Part shown: piece by piece, positions 37,443-45,508 of the stretch
Numbering within the stretch: the stretch's first letter is position 1
Layout: the number at the start of each line of letters is the position of its first letter
Assembly: GCA_964437365.1 (NCBI GenBank)
Contig: CAYTGM010000004.1
Location: 124,001-188,000 of the forward strand
Direction of reading: 5' to 3'
DNA length: 64,000 nucleotides
DNA from: CAYTGM01 sp964437365
GTDB taxonomy: Bacteria; Sumerlaeota; Sumerlaeia; SLMS01
The notes under the pieces: generated by a model
Told to the model about the DNA's origin: nothing
The model's input: only the letters and a program-made list of their open reading frames with translations
Databases searched by the model: none
Position numbers and translations under genes: made by a program

Positions 37443-38381
37443 TCAAACCACCAGATGCCCTTTCTTGTCGGCAACATTGATCATTGCTCGCATTCCGGAA
37501 TTGAACTCGAGAAAGTCGCTCTCAATACCATCGCTGAAAATGACGCCATTGCCGGCCATGTGAGATTCAAGCTCCATCGGTTTCTCTTTCGTTATTCTGC
37601 CGTACACGACAGAAGTTCCCGTTGTTCGGCTTGGGAACGGTTCGCGTACAGAATAGCGCAGAGACTCCTCATCCCAGGAGAATTGTCCCCCATTCTTCAG
37701 GTTAAACCTTTGTCTTGAAACGGCGCCCGCTATACCCGTTGCACCGGTCAGAACACTCCTCATCCAACCCGTCGATCCAAGGCCCGTTGAAACGATAATC
37801 CCACTGGAAGATTGATCCTCTGAGCGACCATCAACGTTAATTGCATAGCGCGCAGAAACATGAGTTTTTGCTCCAATGAAGAAATCATTTACGGCATACA
37901 GTTGTTGCCCATCAGTGAGCTCAGCCCGTGCCATTGTTACCGTCGATACCTGACGGGTATTCACAAAGACCTCGCGAAGAATGAGATCAAGGTCTTCTAC
38001 AACAAAGGGGAGCAGGACTCCATCCCAGCGGGAAGGATCGGGGTTCACCCCGATCACAACCTGCTCGTTGAGGTATTTCATCGTGTTTGCGACAAGACCA
38101 TCCTGTCCGAGCACCACCACCGTATCGTTCTGCCCAAAGATAAAGTTCGGTAAGAATTGACGGTCGACGATTTGAACTCTTCCAAGCTGCTGTAGAGTCG
38201 TTTCCGCAAGAGTGGCAGCTTTCTTATATCGATCATGCTCTGCCAGATAATCGCCGAACTCGGCGCCGAGATGCTCGACATAAAACTTCGCCTGTTCTCT
38301 TGTATTGAACCTGGTGATCAACTCATCTAGTCGGGTTTGTCGAACAACCAGAATGATCTTATTATCGGTAAGTGTTTTCAT
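37443..38381 (-). CDS. NAD-kinase-like protein with altered GGDGT motif
   Basis: 312 residues with the layout of the NAD kinase/diacylglycerol-kinase fold. The nucleotide loop GGDGT reads GQDG (92-95), followed by IGVN (110-113); the NE/D motif is AVND (163-166); and GSTGW (202-206) stands in for GSTAY. The Asp of the loop is kept, so some activity may remain, but substrate use is uncertain. It lies 33 bases after an SPFH gene on the same strand, and an nrtR-type gene lies next upstream. A related sugar or lipid kinase is the main alternative. Confidence 0.65.
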   Translation of the reverse strand: MKTLTDNKIILVVRQTRLDELITRFNTREQAKFYVEHLGAEFGDYLAEHDRYKKAATLAETTLQQLGRVQIVDRQFLPNFIFGQNDTVVVLGQDGLVANTMKYLNEQVVIGVNPDPSRWDGVLLPFVVEDLDLILREVFVNTRQVSTVTMARAELTDGQQLYAVNDFFIGAKTHVSARYAINVDGRSEDQSSSGIIVSTGLGSTGWMRSVLTGATGIAGAVSRQRFNLKNGGQFSWDEESLRYSVREPFPSRTTGTSVVYGRITKEKPMELESHMAGNGVIFSDGIESDFLEFNSGMRAMINVADKKGHLVV

Positions 38382-38414
38382 CGTTCTATACGACTTCTTC
38401 CTGCCCTGGAGACG

Positions 38415-39476
38415 TTAGCGGCTTGTTGACTTTCCTCTGCCCTTCACTTCACGTACGCGAGGTGCTGAGGTGTTCATGAGTTCCTGAAGTAGTTCTGGCG
38501 CGATGTTCAGATTGCCAATCTTGTCAGCATTATCTGCAAGGTTCTGGAAGGCCGTTGCGATGAGATGTGCGGGATCCATTCCAACACTAGCAAGAGCCTG
38601 CATGACTTTCGGTTCCACATTCTTGAAGGCACCCATGGCAGCATTCATCGCATAGGCTTGTGCATCGGCTTCTGCCTTTTTGTTTTCCACGGCAAATTCA
38701 ACAAGCTCTTTGCGTTTCTCTTCGAGGGCAACGTTCCCTTTCATCTGTTCCTGCTGCATCATCTGCCTCTTTTCCTGAACAGAACGGTCGGCATCGATTT
38801 GGGTCTCCCTGATCTGACGCTTCTTATTCTCAACTGCGATCTCAGTATTCAGTTCATTTTCCTTGATGGCACGTTCCTGCTCGACTGCAGCATTCCGGCG
38901 AGCGTATATCGCCTCGTCAGCCTCTAGAAGCATTTGCTCTCTTATCTCAGCCTCCAGCGCACGTGCTGTTTCAGGGGTCGGTTTAACTGCAAGAACGGAA
39001 AGAGCGATGATTTCCAGACCCAGCTGATCGAGCATCTCGCTCTTCATCAATCTACTTCGAACTGAGTTTACCAATGCTTCAGAGTTCTTAAGAGCCTTCT
39101 TCAAACTCAGGACCTGAAGTTCAGCACGCATAAGAACCTGTACCTGATTGATGACACGTTGGGAGAGTTTCTCAGGGTCGTCAGACAAGTGTTTCCTGTT
39201 GTCAGAAGCGAGCGTGAAATTGAGAAGTTCCGTCAGTTTTCTAGGATCTCTGACACGATAGGTAACCTGCCCCTGAACAGAGATTTCCTGGAAATCAGCG
39301 GTAACTTCTTTAAAGATGAAGGGTACGTCAACACTGGCCATAGAAACCCCGACCAATGAAGATACGGGGGCGTAATAGAGAAAAGAGAGCCCAGCGCCTT
39401 CTCGTACCACTGCTCCCTTCTTATACTGAAAGATATACATATTGGGTTGGGCTTTGATGTACCGTAATCCAAACAT
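38415..39476 (-). CDS. SPFH/band 7 domain protein
   Basis: 353 residues. Band 7 fold at about 25-200 (VTADFQEISVQGQVTYRVRDPRKL, ALSVLAVKPTPETARALEAEIREQML), then a long charged coiled-coil (about 200-290) and a Gly/Ala-rich oligomerisation tail. There is no clear N-terminal membrane segment, unlike HflK or flotillin, so it may associate with membranes peripherally. The ATG has AAAGGA seven bases upstream. Probably co-transcribed with the NAD-kinase-like gene. An 8-bp inverted repeat lies upstream at 39553-39570. Confidence 0.85.
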   Translation of the reverse strand: MFGLRYIKAQPNMYIFQYKKGAVVREGAGLSFLYYAPVSSLVGVSMASVDVPFIFKEVTADFQEISVQGQVTYRVRDPRKLTELLNFTLASDNRKHLSDDPEKLSQRVINQVQVLMRAELQVLSLKKALKNSEALVNSVRSRLMKSEMLDQLGLEIIALSVLAVKPTPETARALEAEIREQMLLEADEAIYARRNAAVEQERAIKENELNTEIAVENKKRQIRETQIDADRSVQEKRQMMQQEQMKGNVALEEKRKELVEFAVENKKAEADAQAYAMNAAMGAFKNVEPKVMQALASVGMDPAHLIATAFQNLADNADKIGNLNIAPELLQELMNTSAPRVREVKGRGKSTSR

Positions 39477-39552
39477 GGAGGTATCCTTTCTGGTCTTTCG
39501 ACCATTCTGCTGAATAGTGTTAAAATGTTTGTGTATAACAGGCTTAGGTTAG

Positions 39553-39570
39553 ATACGAAGAGCTTCGTAT
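39553..39570. promoter_or_regulatory. Inverted repeat upstream of the SPFH gene
   Basis: ATACGAAG and CTTCGTAT (39553-39560 and 39563-39570) are perfect arms around AG. It lies between nrtR and the SPFH gene. The minus strand shows no T run after it, so an operator is more likely than a terminator; the binding protein is unknown. Confidence 0.35.
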
Positions 39571-39622
39571 TTTAATTCAGTTAACAGGAGACAAGTTTTC
39601 TATACAACATCGTAAGGTCTCC

Positions 39623-40321
39623 TCATATTTCAAAGTTGAAGCCTTGCTTCACCATGCGGTCGTATTTATGTTTGTTGAATCGATAGAGCTTTGCGGCCCG
39701 GTGCGAGACATCCGTTTCAATTTCGTCTAATTCTTCAAGGATTCCCATATTCAGGATTTTCTTCCTGAAGTTTCTCTTATCCAGTTTCCTGTCGAGAATC
39801 TTTTCGTAAACTGCTTGAAGCGATCTGAGTGGGAACCTCTCTGGTAATAATTCGAAACCAATCGGCTGATACCTGATTTTGCCTCTCAGACGCTTGTGTG
39901 CTATTTCCAGAATCTCTTCATGATCAAAGGCTAACTGTGGCATATCATCAAGACAGAACCATGCAGCGTTACTTGCGTCTGTCGAAGCTGCAATGGTGTG
40001 ATCAAAGAGATTCACAAGACCGTAATGAGCAACGGTAATAACGTGCTCGCGTGGATCACGATCGGGATCACTGAAGGTGTAGAGCTGCTCCAGATAGACA
40101 TCTTCCAAACCGGTCTCTTCCTGCAATTCGCGTCGAGCCGTTTCTTCCAGCGCTTCCCCAACCACAGCGAATCCGCCGGGAAGAGCCCACTGGCCCTTGA
40201 ATGGATCGAGCCCCCTTTGGATCAGTAGGATCTTGAGGTCGTCATCATCAAGTCCGAAGACAACGCAATCTACGGTTACGGCTGGTCTGTCATATTCGTA
40301 GGTGAAGCTCATATCAGACAC
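39623..40321 (-). CDS. nrtR: NrtR-type Nudix transcriptional regulator
   Basis: 232 residues: N-terminal Nudix domain with an exact box, G-x5-E-x7-REL-x-EE-x-GL (GFAVVGEALEETARREL...), and a C-terminal winged helix (about 155-232, FPLRSLQAVYEKILDRKLDKRNFRKKIL). NrtR proteins sense ADP-ribose through the Nudix fold and repress NAD-metabolism genes; in many the box is catalytically dead, but here it is intact. A palindrome lies 16 bases upstream. It could instead be an AraR/NrtR-like regulator of another pathway. Confidence 0.85.
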   Translation of the reverse strand: MSDMSFTYEYDRPAVTVDCVVFGLDDDDLKILLIQRGLDPFKGQWALPGGFAVVGEALEETARRELQEETGLEDVYLEQLYTFSDPDRDPREHVITVAHYGLVNLFDHTIAASTDASNAAWFCLDDMPQLAFDHEEILEIAHKRLRGKIRYQPIGFELLPERFPLRSLQAVYEKILDRKLDKRNFRKKILNMGILEELDEIETDVSHRAAKLYRFNKHKYDRMVKQGFNFEI

Positions 40322-40336
40322 CCTTCGTGTTTTCTA

Positions 40337-40353
40337 GACACTAACTTAGTGTC
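40337..40353. promoter_or_regulatory. Palindromic operator candidate for NrtR
   Basis: GACACTA-ACT-TAGTGTC is a perfect 7-bp inverted repeat just upstream of nrtR. Its half-site resembles the TAGTGTC type reported for NrtR regulators, so autoregulation is likely. Confidence 0.6.
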
Positions 40354-40475
40354 CAATTCACACCAAGTCAAGAGCTAAGATGATCTTTGCTCATAAAAGG
40401 GAAATACCAGCATAGATGGGGAGGCTGTTAGGGGTTAGGAGTTTTGAATTTGGGTTCAGGGGATCGAGCGGGTGA

Positions 40476-41093
40476 TTACTTCTGATGTTCGGGGTTATAT
40501 TTGAATGCTTCCTTGAATCGCTTCCAGATGAGCTTTTCCATCTTTATCGCATATCGTTCCGCATAATCCTCAGAGCCACCATCTCTCCCTCGTCCTTTTG
40601 TTATTCGATAGTGGTGATGGCCCAGCTCATGGAGGAGAATATGAAGTAATTGATATGCTCGTGCAGATTCTTCCGTAAACTTGGCGACAGGGAATTTCCC
40701 GCTCTCATCCACAGGTACGCCAAGACGAAGAAAGACTTCTTTGTGATCTTCATAATACCCCCAACTCATTTCACGTTCAAGACTGCCATCCCAAGCGCAA
40801 ATTGCTATCTGTGGGATTGCTGGATATGCGTACCAACCGTCGCACTCATAATCCCCGGCCTGTAGGTAAATATGATCCAGATCAGTTGAAACGCGTTTCC
40901 AATCAGGAATTAGACGTATGAAGAGCCAAACATCATCTCTGGTAATTACGTGATGATAACCTTGATAAGGTTTCTGAAACCCGACCTCCAGTGAGTTGCT
41001 TCTGGTTGGAGCATGCCGGTTCTTCTTTTGAACAACTCCATCTTTAACTTTGGGTGTTGTTTTCCTGTTTGCTTGACCTTTGCGCATGTCCAT
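40476..41093 (-). CDS. Zincin-like protein of unknown family (HELGH motif)
   Basis: 205 residues, not recognised beyond a zinc-peptidase-type motif: HELGH at 155-159 (His155, Glu156, His159) with SEDYAERYA further on, where Glu176 could be the third ligand. The arrangement recalls ImmA/IrrE-like and other small zincins. The N-terminus is basic and lacks a signal peptide. A second Met is at residue 3, with AAGGTGA upstream. It lies 64 bases downstream of ilvB, beyond a terminator, and may have its own promoter. Confidence 0.6.
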   Translation of the reverse strand: MDMRKGQANRKTTPKVKDGVVQKKNRHAPTRSNSLEVGFQKPYQGYHHVITRDDVWLFIRLIPDWKRVSTDLDHIYLQAGDYECDGWYAYPAIPQIAICAWDGSLEREMSWGYYEDHKEVFLRLGVPVDESGKFPVAKFTEESARAYQLLHILLHELGHHHYRITKGRGRDGGSEDYAERYAIKMEKLIWKRFKEAFKYNPEHQK

Positions 41094-41103
41094 TCACCTT
41101 CAA

Positions 41104-41136
41104 GAAAAAGCCGCCGATCGAGTGACCGGCGGCTTG
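41104..41136 (-). terminator. Intrinsic terminator after ilvB
   Basis: AAGCCGCCG / CGGCGGCTT (41108-41116 and 41127-41135), a perfect 9-bp stem, followed on the minus strand by TTTCTTG. It lies between ilvB and the zincin-like gene. Confidence 0.85.
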
Positions 41137-41157
41137 TCTATACTTTGTGATGTTCCA

Positions 41158-43020
41158 TTAGAACATGTTGTACTGCCCGTCGCCACCTTCAACAACCTCA
41201 GGGCCTTTATGCTGACGAGGCTTGATCCACTCTCCTGTGTCCATTTCCTTGTAACCTTTACCTGGGCCAACCATTGGGAAAACGCAGGCGTCAGGGTCGA
41301 TCTTGACTTCGAGGAATGCAGGACCGTCAAATTCAATGAACTCTTTAAGCGTTGATTCAACATCTTCGTTCTTACTGATACTCTTGGCGAACTTATAGCC
41401 ATCGGCTTCTGCAGCTTTAACGAAGTCCTTTGCGTGAAGCGTCTTGTCGGTTGCTGAGAAACGATGCTCGTACATCATCTTTTGCCACTGACGCACCATA
41501 CCGTCACCTTGATTATTCAGGAGAAGAACTTTAACACCGACGCCGTAATTCGTGGCAGTTTCCATTTCGCCGATGTTCATGCGTATAGATCCATCGCCAT
41601 CGATATCAACGACGAGTCGATCAGGACAGCCGAACTTGGCACCAATCGCTGCAGGCAGTCCAAAGCCCATGGTTCCCATACTTCCTGAGGTGAGCCAGGA
41701 GCGTGGATTCTTATATTTATAATACTGAGCAGCCCACATCTGGTGCTGACCAACGCCAGTAGAAATGATCGCTTCACCGTCTGTCAGCTCAGAGAGCTTC
41801 TCGATGACGTAGTAAGGCTGAATGAAATCACTCTCTTTATCGTAGTTGAGCTTATGCTCATCTTTCAGCTTAAGCAGGTGCTGCTTCCATGCAGAGTAAT
41901 CCTTCTTAAACCCTGGCATGCCATGGTCTATGAGGCCACGAAGACCGGTCTTTGCGTCGCCGATAAAGGACCAGTCAATGGACTTCACCTTACCAATTTC
42001 TGCCGCGTCTATATCGATATGAGCGATGTGGCGTGCTCCTGGAGCAAATTCTTTCACTTTGCCGGCAACGCGGTCGTCGAAGCGCGAACCAACGGCGATC
42101 AGCATGTCGCAATCCTCAACGGCATAGTTAGCATAGGCAGTTCCATGCATCCCAAGCATGTGCATCGACAGGTCAGAGGACACGTCGACAGACCCAATGC
42201 CCATCAATGTTGTAACAACGGGGATCTGGAACTTCTCGGAGAACTCACGAAGCTCGTAGGCAGCGTTACTGTTGATCACTCCACCGCCAGCATAAATGAG
42301 AGGGCGCTCGCTTTCTCCAAGCATTTTAAAGAAGGTTTCAGCCTGTTTTTCCTTCATCTGAGAAGCCGCCATTTTCTCGAGACGAGATTCATAGCCGCGG
42401 AAATGAAGAAGGCCTTCCCCTTTGAACTCACCAACCCAGTTCTGAACATCTTTAGGAAGATCAATGACGACGGGACCTGGGCGGCCGGATGTGGCAATGT
42501 CGAAGGCGCTGCGAATGGTGGCCTCAAGTTTTTCTGGATCATCAACGAGGAAGCAGTGCTTAGCGCAGGCGCTCATAATATTCAGAACGGGTGCTTCCTG
42601 GAAAGCATCTGTACCCATCGCCGCGCGTGGAACCTGGCCGCAAAGAAGAACAACGGGAATAGAGTCAGCCATGCAGTCGCGAATTGGAGTCGCGCAGTTT
42701 GTGGCTCCGGGACCTGAAGTAACGATGAAAACTCCAACTTTGCCAGTAGCGCGGGCATATCCTGCGGCCATGAAACCAGCTCCCTGCTCATTGGCAGGAA
42801 CAACCAGGTCAATGTTGTTTCCGACTTTCTCTTCGTTCTGATTGTAGCGGAAAACGGCGTCATAGGTTGGGAGAATAGCTCCGCCACTATATCCAAACAT
42901 CACATCGACACCTTCATCGGCAAGCACCTGCACCACCATGTCAGCTCCCATCATTTTTTTGCCTGCTAGTGGGTGCTTCTGGTCGTTCTGTGGATTCCGA
43001 TTGATTGTTGCAACACTCAT
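41158..43020 (-). CDS. ilvB: Acetolactate synthase large subunit
   Basis: First common enzyme of branched-chain amino acid synthesis; TPP- and FAD-dependent. 620 residues. The TPP glutamate lies in ANEQGAGF where most homologues have RHEQGA. The TPP-binding motif is GDGSIRMNIGEMET...NNQ, and the FAD region includes HIDIDAAEIGK. Complete by length. No ilvN (regulatory subunit) or ilvC is adjacent, so the operon is split. The ATN-TPP motif changes do not remove the catalytic Glu. Confidence 0.92.
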   Translation of the reverse strand: MSVATINRNPQNDQKHPLAGKKMMGADMVVQVLADEGVDVMFGYSGGAILPTYDAVFRYNQNEEKVGNNIDLVVPANEQGAGFMAAGYARATGKVGVFIVTSGPGATNCATPIRDCMADSIPVVLLCGQVPRAAMGTDAFQEAPVLNIMSACAKHCFLVDDPEKLEATIRSAFDIATSGRPGPVVIDLPKDVQNWVGEFKGEGLLHFRGYESRLEKMAASQMKEKQAETFFKMLGESERPLIYAGGGVINSNAAYELREFSEKFQIPVVTTLMGIGSVDVSSDLSMHMLGMHGTAYANYAVEDCDMLIAVGSRFDDRVAGKVKEFAPGARHIAHIDIDAAEIGKVKSIDWSFIGDAKTGLRGLIDHGMPGFKKDYSAWKQHLLKLKDEHKLNYDKESDFIQPYYVIEKLSELTDGEAIISTGVGQHQMWAAQYYKYKNPRSWLTSGSMGTMGFGLPAAIGAKFGCPDRLVVDIDGDGSIRMNIGEMETATNYGVGVKVLLLNNQGDGMVRQWQKMMYEHRFSATDKTLHAKDFVKAAEADGYKFAKSISKNEDVESTLKEFIEFDGPAFLEVKIDPDACVFPMVGPGKGYKEMDTGEWIKPRQHKGPEVVEGGDGQYNMF

Positions 43021-43320
43021 GATCGTGTACCTTTCTAAATTTGGTAAATAGGTGCTTTGCCTCGCTTCATGGCTCAGGGGTGAAAGGGTGTCGTTCTCTC
43101 ACGTCCGTCACAGCCGTGGCGGGTCACATTTGTTTGACCAGAGCCCTTCCCCCGGTCAACTGTAAGGTTGAAAGAATTGACATGTCGCAAGAGTTTCACA
43201 GAGGGAAGGGACCAAGGGGCGTCAAAAAGGCAAAAGAGAAGTCTTTTTCCCGGCAGTTTTCTATTTCCCCAACTCTTTTCCACGCCCAAATTCCTTATAA
43301 TTCAAAGTGGAGACAGGAAT
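43021..43320. other. Divergent intergenic region, ilvB and a membrane-protein gene
   Basis: 300 bases expected to hold both promoters. A longer frame of the downstream gene begins at a TTG at 43168, but the ATG at 43321 with GGAG eight bases upstream is the better start. I see no leader peptide or attenuator that I can support. Confidence 0.4.
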
Positions 43321-44133
43321 ATGGAAGAAGACCCACCACAAGTTCAGGCATTGGCAAAGCAACCGGAGAACCCGTGGGATACTCTTTCCATGAAGATGAC
43401 GATGGCGACGGGGAGCCTTCTAACCTCGGCCTGCCACTTTATCCCCATTCCAATTCTCGACGGGATTCTGATCAAACGGATCCATCGGCACTTGGCACGA
43501 TCGATTCTGAAAACTCATGGCCACGACCCCGACTTGATCCGTTACTATTCACCAGTTTACGGAGGAACCGGAAGCTGCCTTGGAAATTCCATCTGGTTTA
43601 TCGTCACCTTTCCGTTCAAGTTTGCCTGGGGTTTGATCACAAAAGCTTTTCGCATGGTTCTCTTCATCTTCCTGATTCGCCGCTGTGCACTGCAGATCGG
43701 CGAGACGTTGCTGCTCGGCCGGACAATGAGTCGCACTCTACACGATGGACGATTGCCAGTTGCGGATCCGAGTAATGAGAAAAGCATCCAGCAAGCATCA
43801 ATCAAGGCCACTCAGATAAGAGAAAGTTACAACGAAGCAATCAAGGGTACAGATATACGTTTTTTGAAACAGATATTTGCCAAGATTTTTCGTCATACAA
43901 AAGCGATGAGGAATCTGGCGGGATCACTCTTCAAAGTTTTTCGTCCCAGAAAGGGAAGAGAGAATACACTGGATGAGGACCTCGAGAATATAGAGGGCAA
44001 GAAAGCTACTTTTGTAGAGAAAGCCAGCGCGCATATCGCCAGTATCATGGGACAGCCGGAAATGGAAGCTTTCTTCAATGAATTTGATGACAAGTTCGAT
44101 ACACTCGTCGAGAAGAAGAGCAAAGGAAACTAA
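43321..44133 (+). CDS. Membrane protein of unknown function
   Basis: 270 residues. A hydrophobic pair of segments lies at about 25-50 (ATGSLLTSACHFIPIPILDGILI) and 85-115 (SIWFIVTFPFKFAWGLITKAFRMVLFIFLIRR), then a soluble helical C-terminal half. The IPIPILD motif recalls DUF697-like or EcsC-like proteins that carry PIP before a membrane helix, but I cannot assign it. Its stop codon overlaps the stop of the convergent lipoprotein gene. Confidence 0.65.
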   Translation: MEEDPPQVQALAKQPENPWDTLSMKMTMATGSLLTSACHFIPIPILDGILIKRIHRHLARSILKTHGHDPDLIRYYSPVYGGTGSCLGNSIWFIVTFPFKFAWGLITKAFRMVLFIFLIRRCALQIGETLLLGRTMSRTLHDGRLPVADPSNEKSIQQASIKATQIRESYNEAIKGTDIRFLKQIFAKIFRHTKAMRNLAGSLFKVFRPRKGRENTLDEDLENIEGKKATFVEKASAHIASIMGQPEMEAFFNEFDDKFDTLVEKKSKGN

Positions 44134-44516
44134 TCGCCTCCCTTTCCGAAAGGCCAGATACTGTAGGATATATCATCTGTACTAACGAGAGAGTACGTAT
44201 GAAGAACCTCATTTTCTTCATTGAGTTCGATCACATAGGAATCAGACTCAAAGCGCACATTACTTACAAGGAAGTTGACAGCTGGGTTACCGACGCCTAA
44301 CCCACCTCCATATCCTTCTCGTCGTTGATACGTATAGATCGTAACCCCATCCACCTTGTCTACCTTGCTTGGTATACCAAGGGCCCTAATAGTATCTGCC
44401 TTTGTTTCCAGGGACATCTCCGCCGGCAGGACTCTCGTCATTGGTTTATTATTGTGTACACTCGTACATCCTGTAAACAGAAGGATGCAAAACACGAGAA
44501 GAAAGGATCTATACAT
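44130..44516 (-). CDS. Small lipoprotein, third of three in tandem
   Basis: 128 residues from the ATG at 44516 (GAAAGG nine bases upstream). Signal peptide with lipobox LFTGC, so an outer- or inner-membrane lipoprotein. The body has a SmpA/OmlA-like look (ADTIRALGIPSKVDKVDGVTIYTYQ, VIELNEENEVLHTY). It ends WPFGKGGD, matching the WPFGDG end of the first gene. BamE-like role is a guess only. Confidence 0.7.
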   Translation of the reverse strand: MYRSFLLVFCILLFTGCTSVHNNKPMTRVLPAEMSLETKADTIRALGIPSKVDKVDGVTIYTYQRREGYGGGLGVGNPAVNFLVSNVRFESDSYVIELNEENEVLHTYSLVSTDDISYSIWPFGKGGD

Positions 44517-44529
44517 GCGAGGCATCCTT

Positions 44530-44979
44530 TCAGTCTTTGATCACAATTGAATAAGAATTAGGGTCGGGACCCTGGAAGGGACGCCAGTAATTATTCCGGC
44601 TGATTTGTGCAACATGAGTCACGACACCATTCTCATCAAACTCTATCAAGGTATCTTCCTTATTGAGCGTTGAGTTCCAGTTAAAGGGTAGAATCAACCA
44701 GGCACCCCACAGAAACCCTGTCGTCCTCGAATCAACAGTCGCATATCGCAGATGGTGCTTTGAAATAAGACTACTACCATCCTGCTTGATGGTCAGTGGA
44801 GCAGGTGGCCCTTGCTCCTCAAGAATCTGCATATACGTTGTTTTCCCAACGATAATTCGATCAGTATCAATATGCTGGTGCTTCTCGTTTATGACAATCT
44901 TTGAAAACGAGCATCCGGTTATCGGCAATGTCGCAATGACAAGCAAAATGAACGTCAAAAGGCGGAAAGAATCGATCAT
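44530..44979 (-). CDS. Small lipoprotein, second of three in tandem
   Basis: 149 residues from an ATG that overlaps the upstream stop as TGATG (44977-44981), implying coupled translation. Lipobox ITGC. Body: VGKTTYMQILEEQGPPAPL, EDTLIEFDENGVVTHVAQI, again the SmpA/OmlA-style pattern of a length-setting start and a late strand with ENGVV. The longer frame to 45009 is unlikely. Confidence 0.72.
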   Translation of the reverse strand: MIDSFRLLTFILLVIATLPITGCSFSKIVINEKHQHIDTDRIIVGKTTYMQILEEQGPPAPLTIKQDGSSLISKHHLRYATVDSRTTGFLWGAWLILPFNWNSTLNKEDTLIEFDENGVVTHVAQISRNNYWRPFQGPDPNSYSIVIKD

Positions 44980-45365
44980 CAACCGTCTCCGAAAGGCCAG
45001 AATTCCCAATCAAGATCCTTCGAGTTATTACTGATCACCTTCTTGCTGACAACCCCGTCGTCGCCTACAAAGAAGAGAGCTGAATCGAGGCCAACATTCG
45101 ATTTGCGAAAACTGACAATAAAGATATTGAAGCCTTCGGTCTTTGCATCTCCAAAATTATAAAGGTGAATGGTGCCGTCGCTGGAAGGAATAATCGCGTT
45201 CGGAGGTGAGCCAAAGATGCTTTCGAGATCAGTGGCCTGAGTAATTCCCGGCTCCACGAGCTCAGCCCTGTCGTGAAAACCCGAAATATTGATGCGCTCC
45301 CGAGACCAGGAGCAGCCAGAAAAGAAGATCATGCAGAGAGGAAGAAGAACCAGAAGCCGTATCAT
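44979..45365 (-). CDS. Small lipoprotein, first of three in tandem
   Basis: 128 residues from the ATG at 45365. Lipobox FSGC, then a short periplasmic domain (LVEPGITQATDLESIFGSPPN, FFVGDDGVVSKKVI) ending WEFWPFGDG. The codons for this end match the third gene's end over about 15 bases (CCGAAAGGCCAGA on the plus strand), evidence for duplication. It leads a three-gene lipoprotein unit. Confidence 0.7.
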   Translation of the reverse strand: MIRLLVLLPLCMIFFSGCSWSRERINISGFHDRAELVEPGITQATDLESIFGSPPNAIIPSSDGTIHLYNFGDAKTEGFNIFIVSFRKSNVGLDSALFFVGDDGVVSKKVISNNSKDLDWEFWPFGDG

Positions 45366-45508
45366 GGTGAAGCCCCAGTAGATCAAATCGTTGGTTCATG
45401 GAGTGACCAAAAACCCCTTCAACTTTTTCATGAGAGAATTTTTCTAGAGGGCTGTCAACCTGATTGAAGCCTTGAGGAAGCACCCTTTACGCAATGGCAA
45501 GGGTGGAA

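Noticed and set aside
41743..42717. 324-codon plus-strand frame
   Set aside because: Completely antisense to ilvB, with no family pattern.
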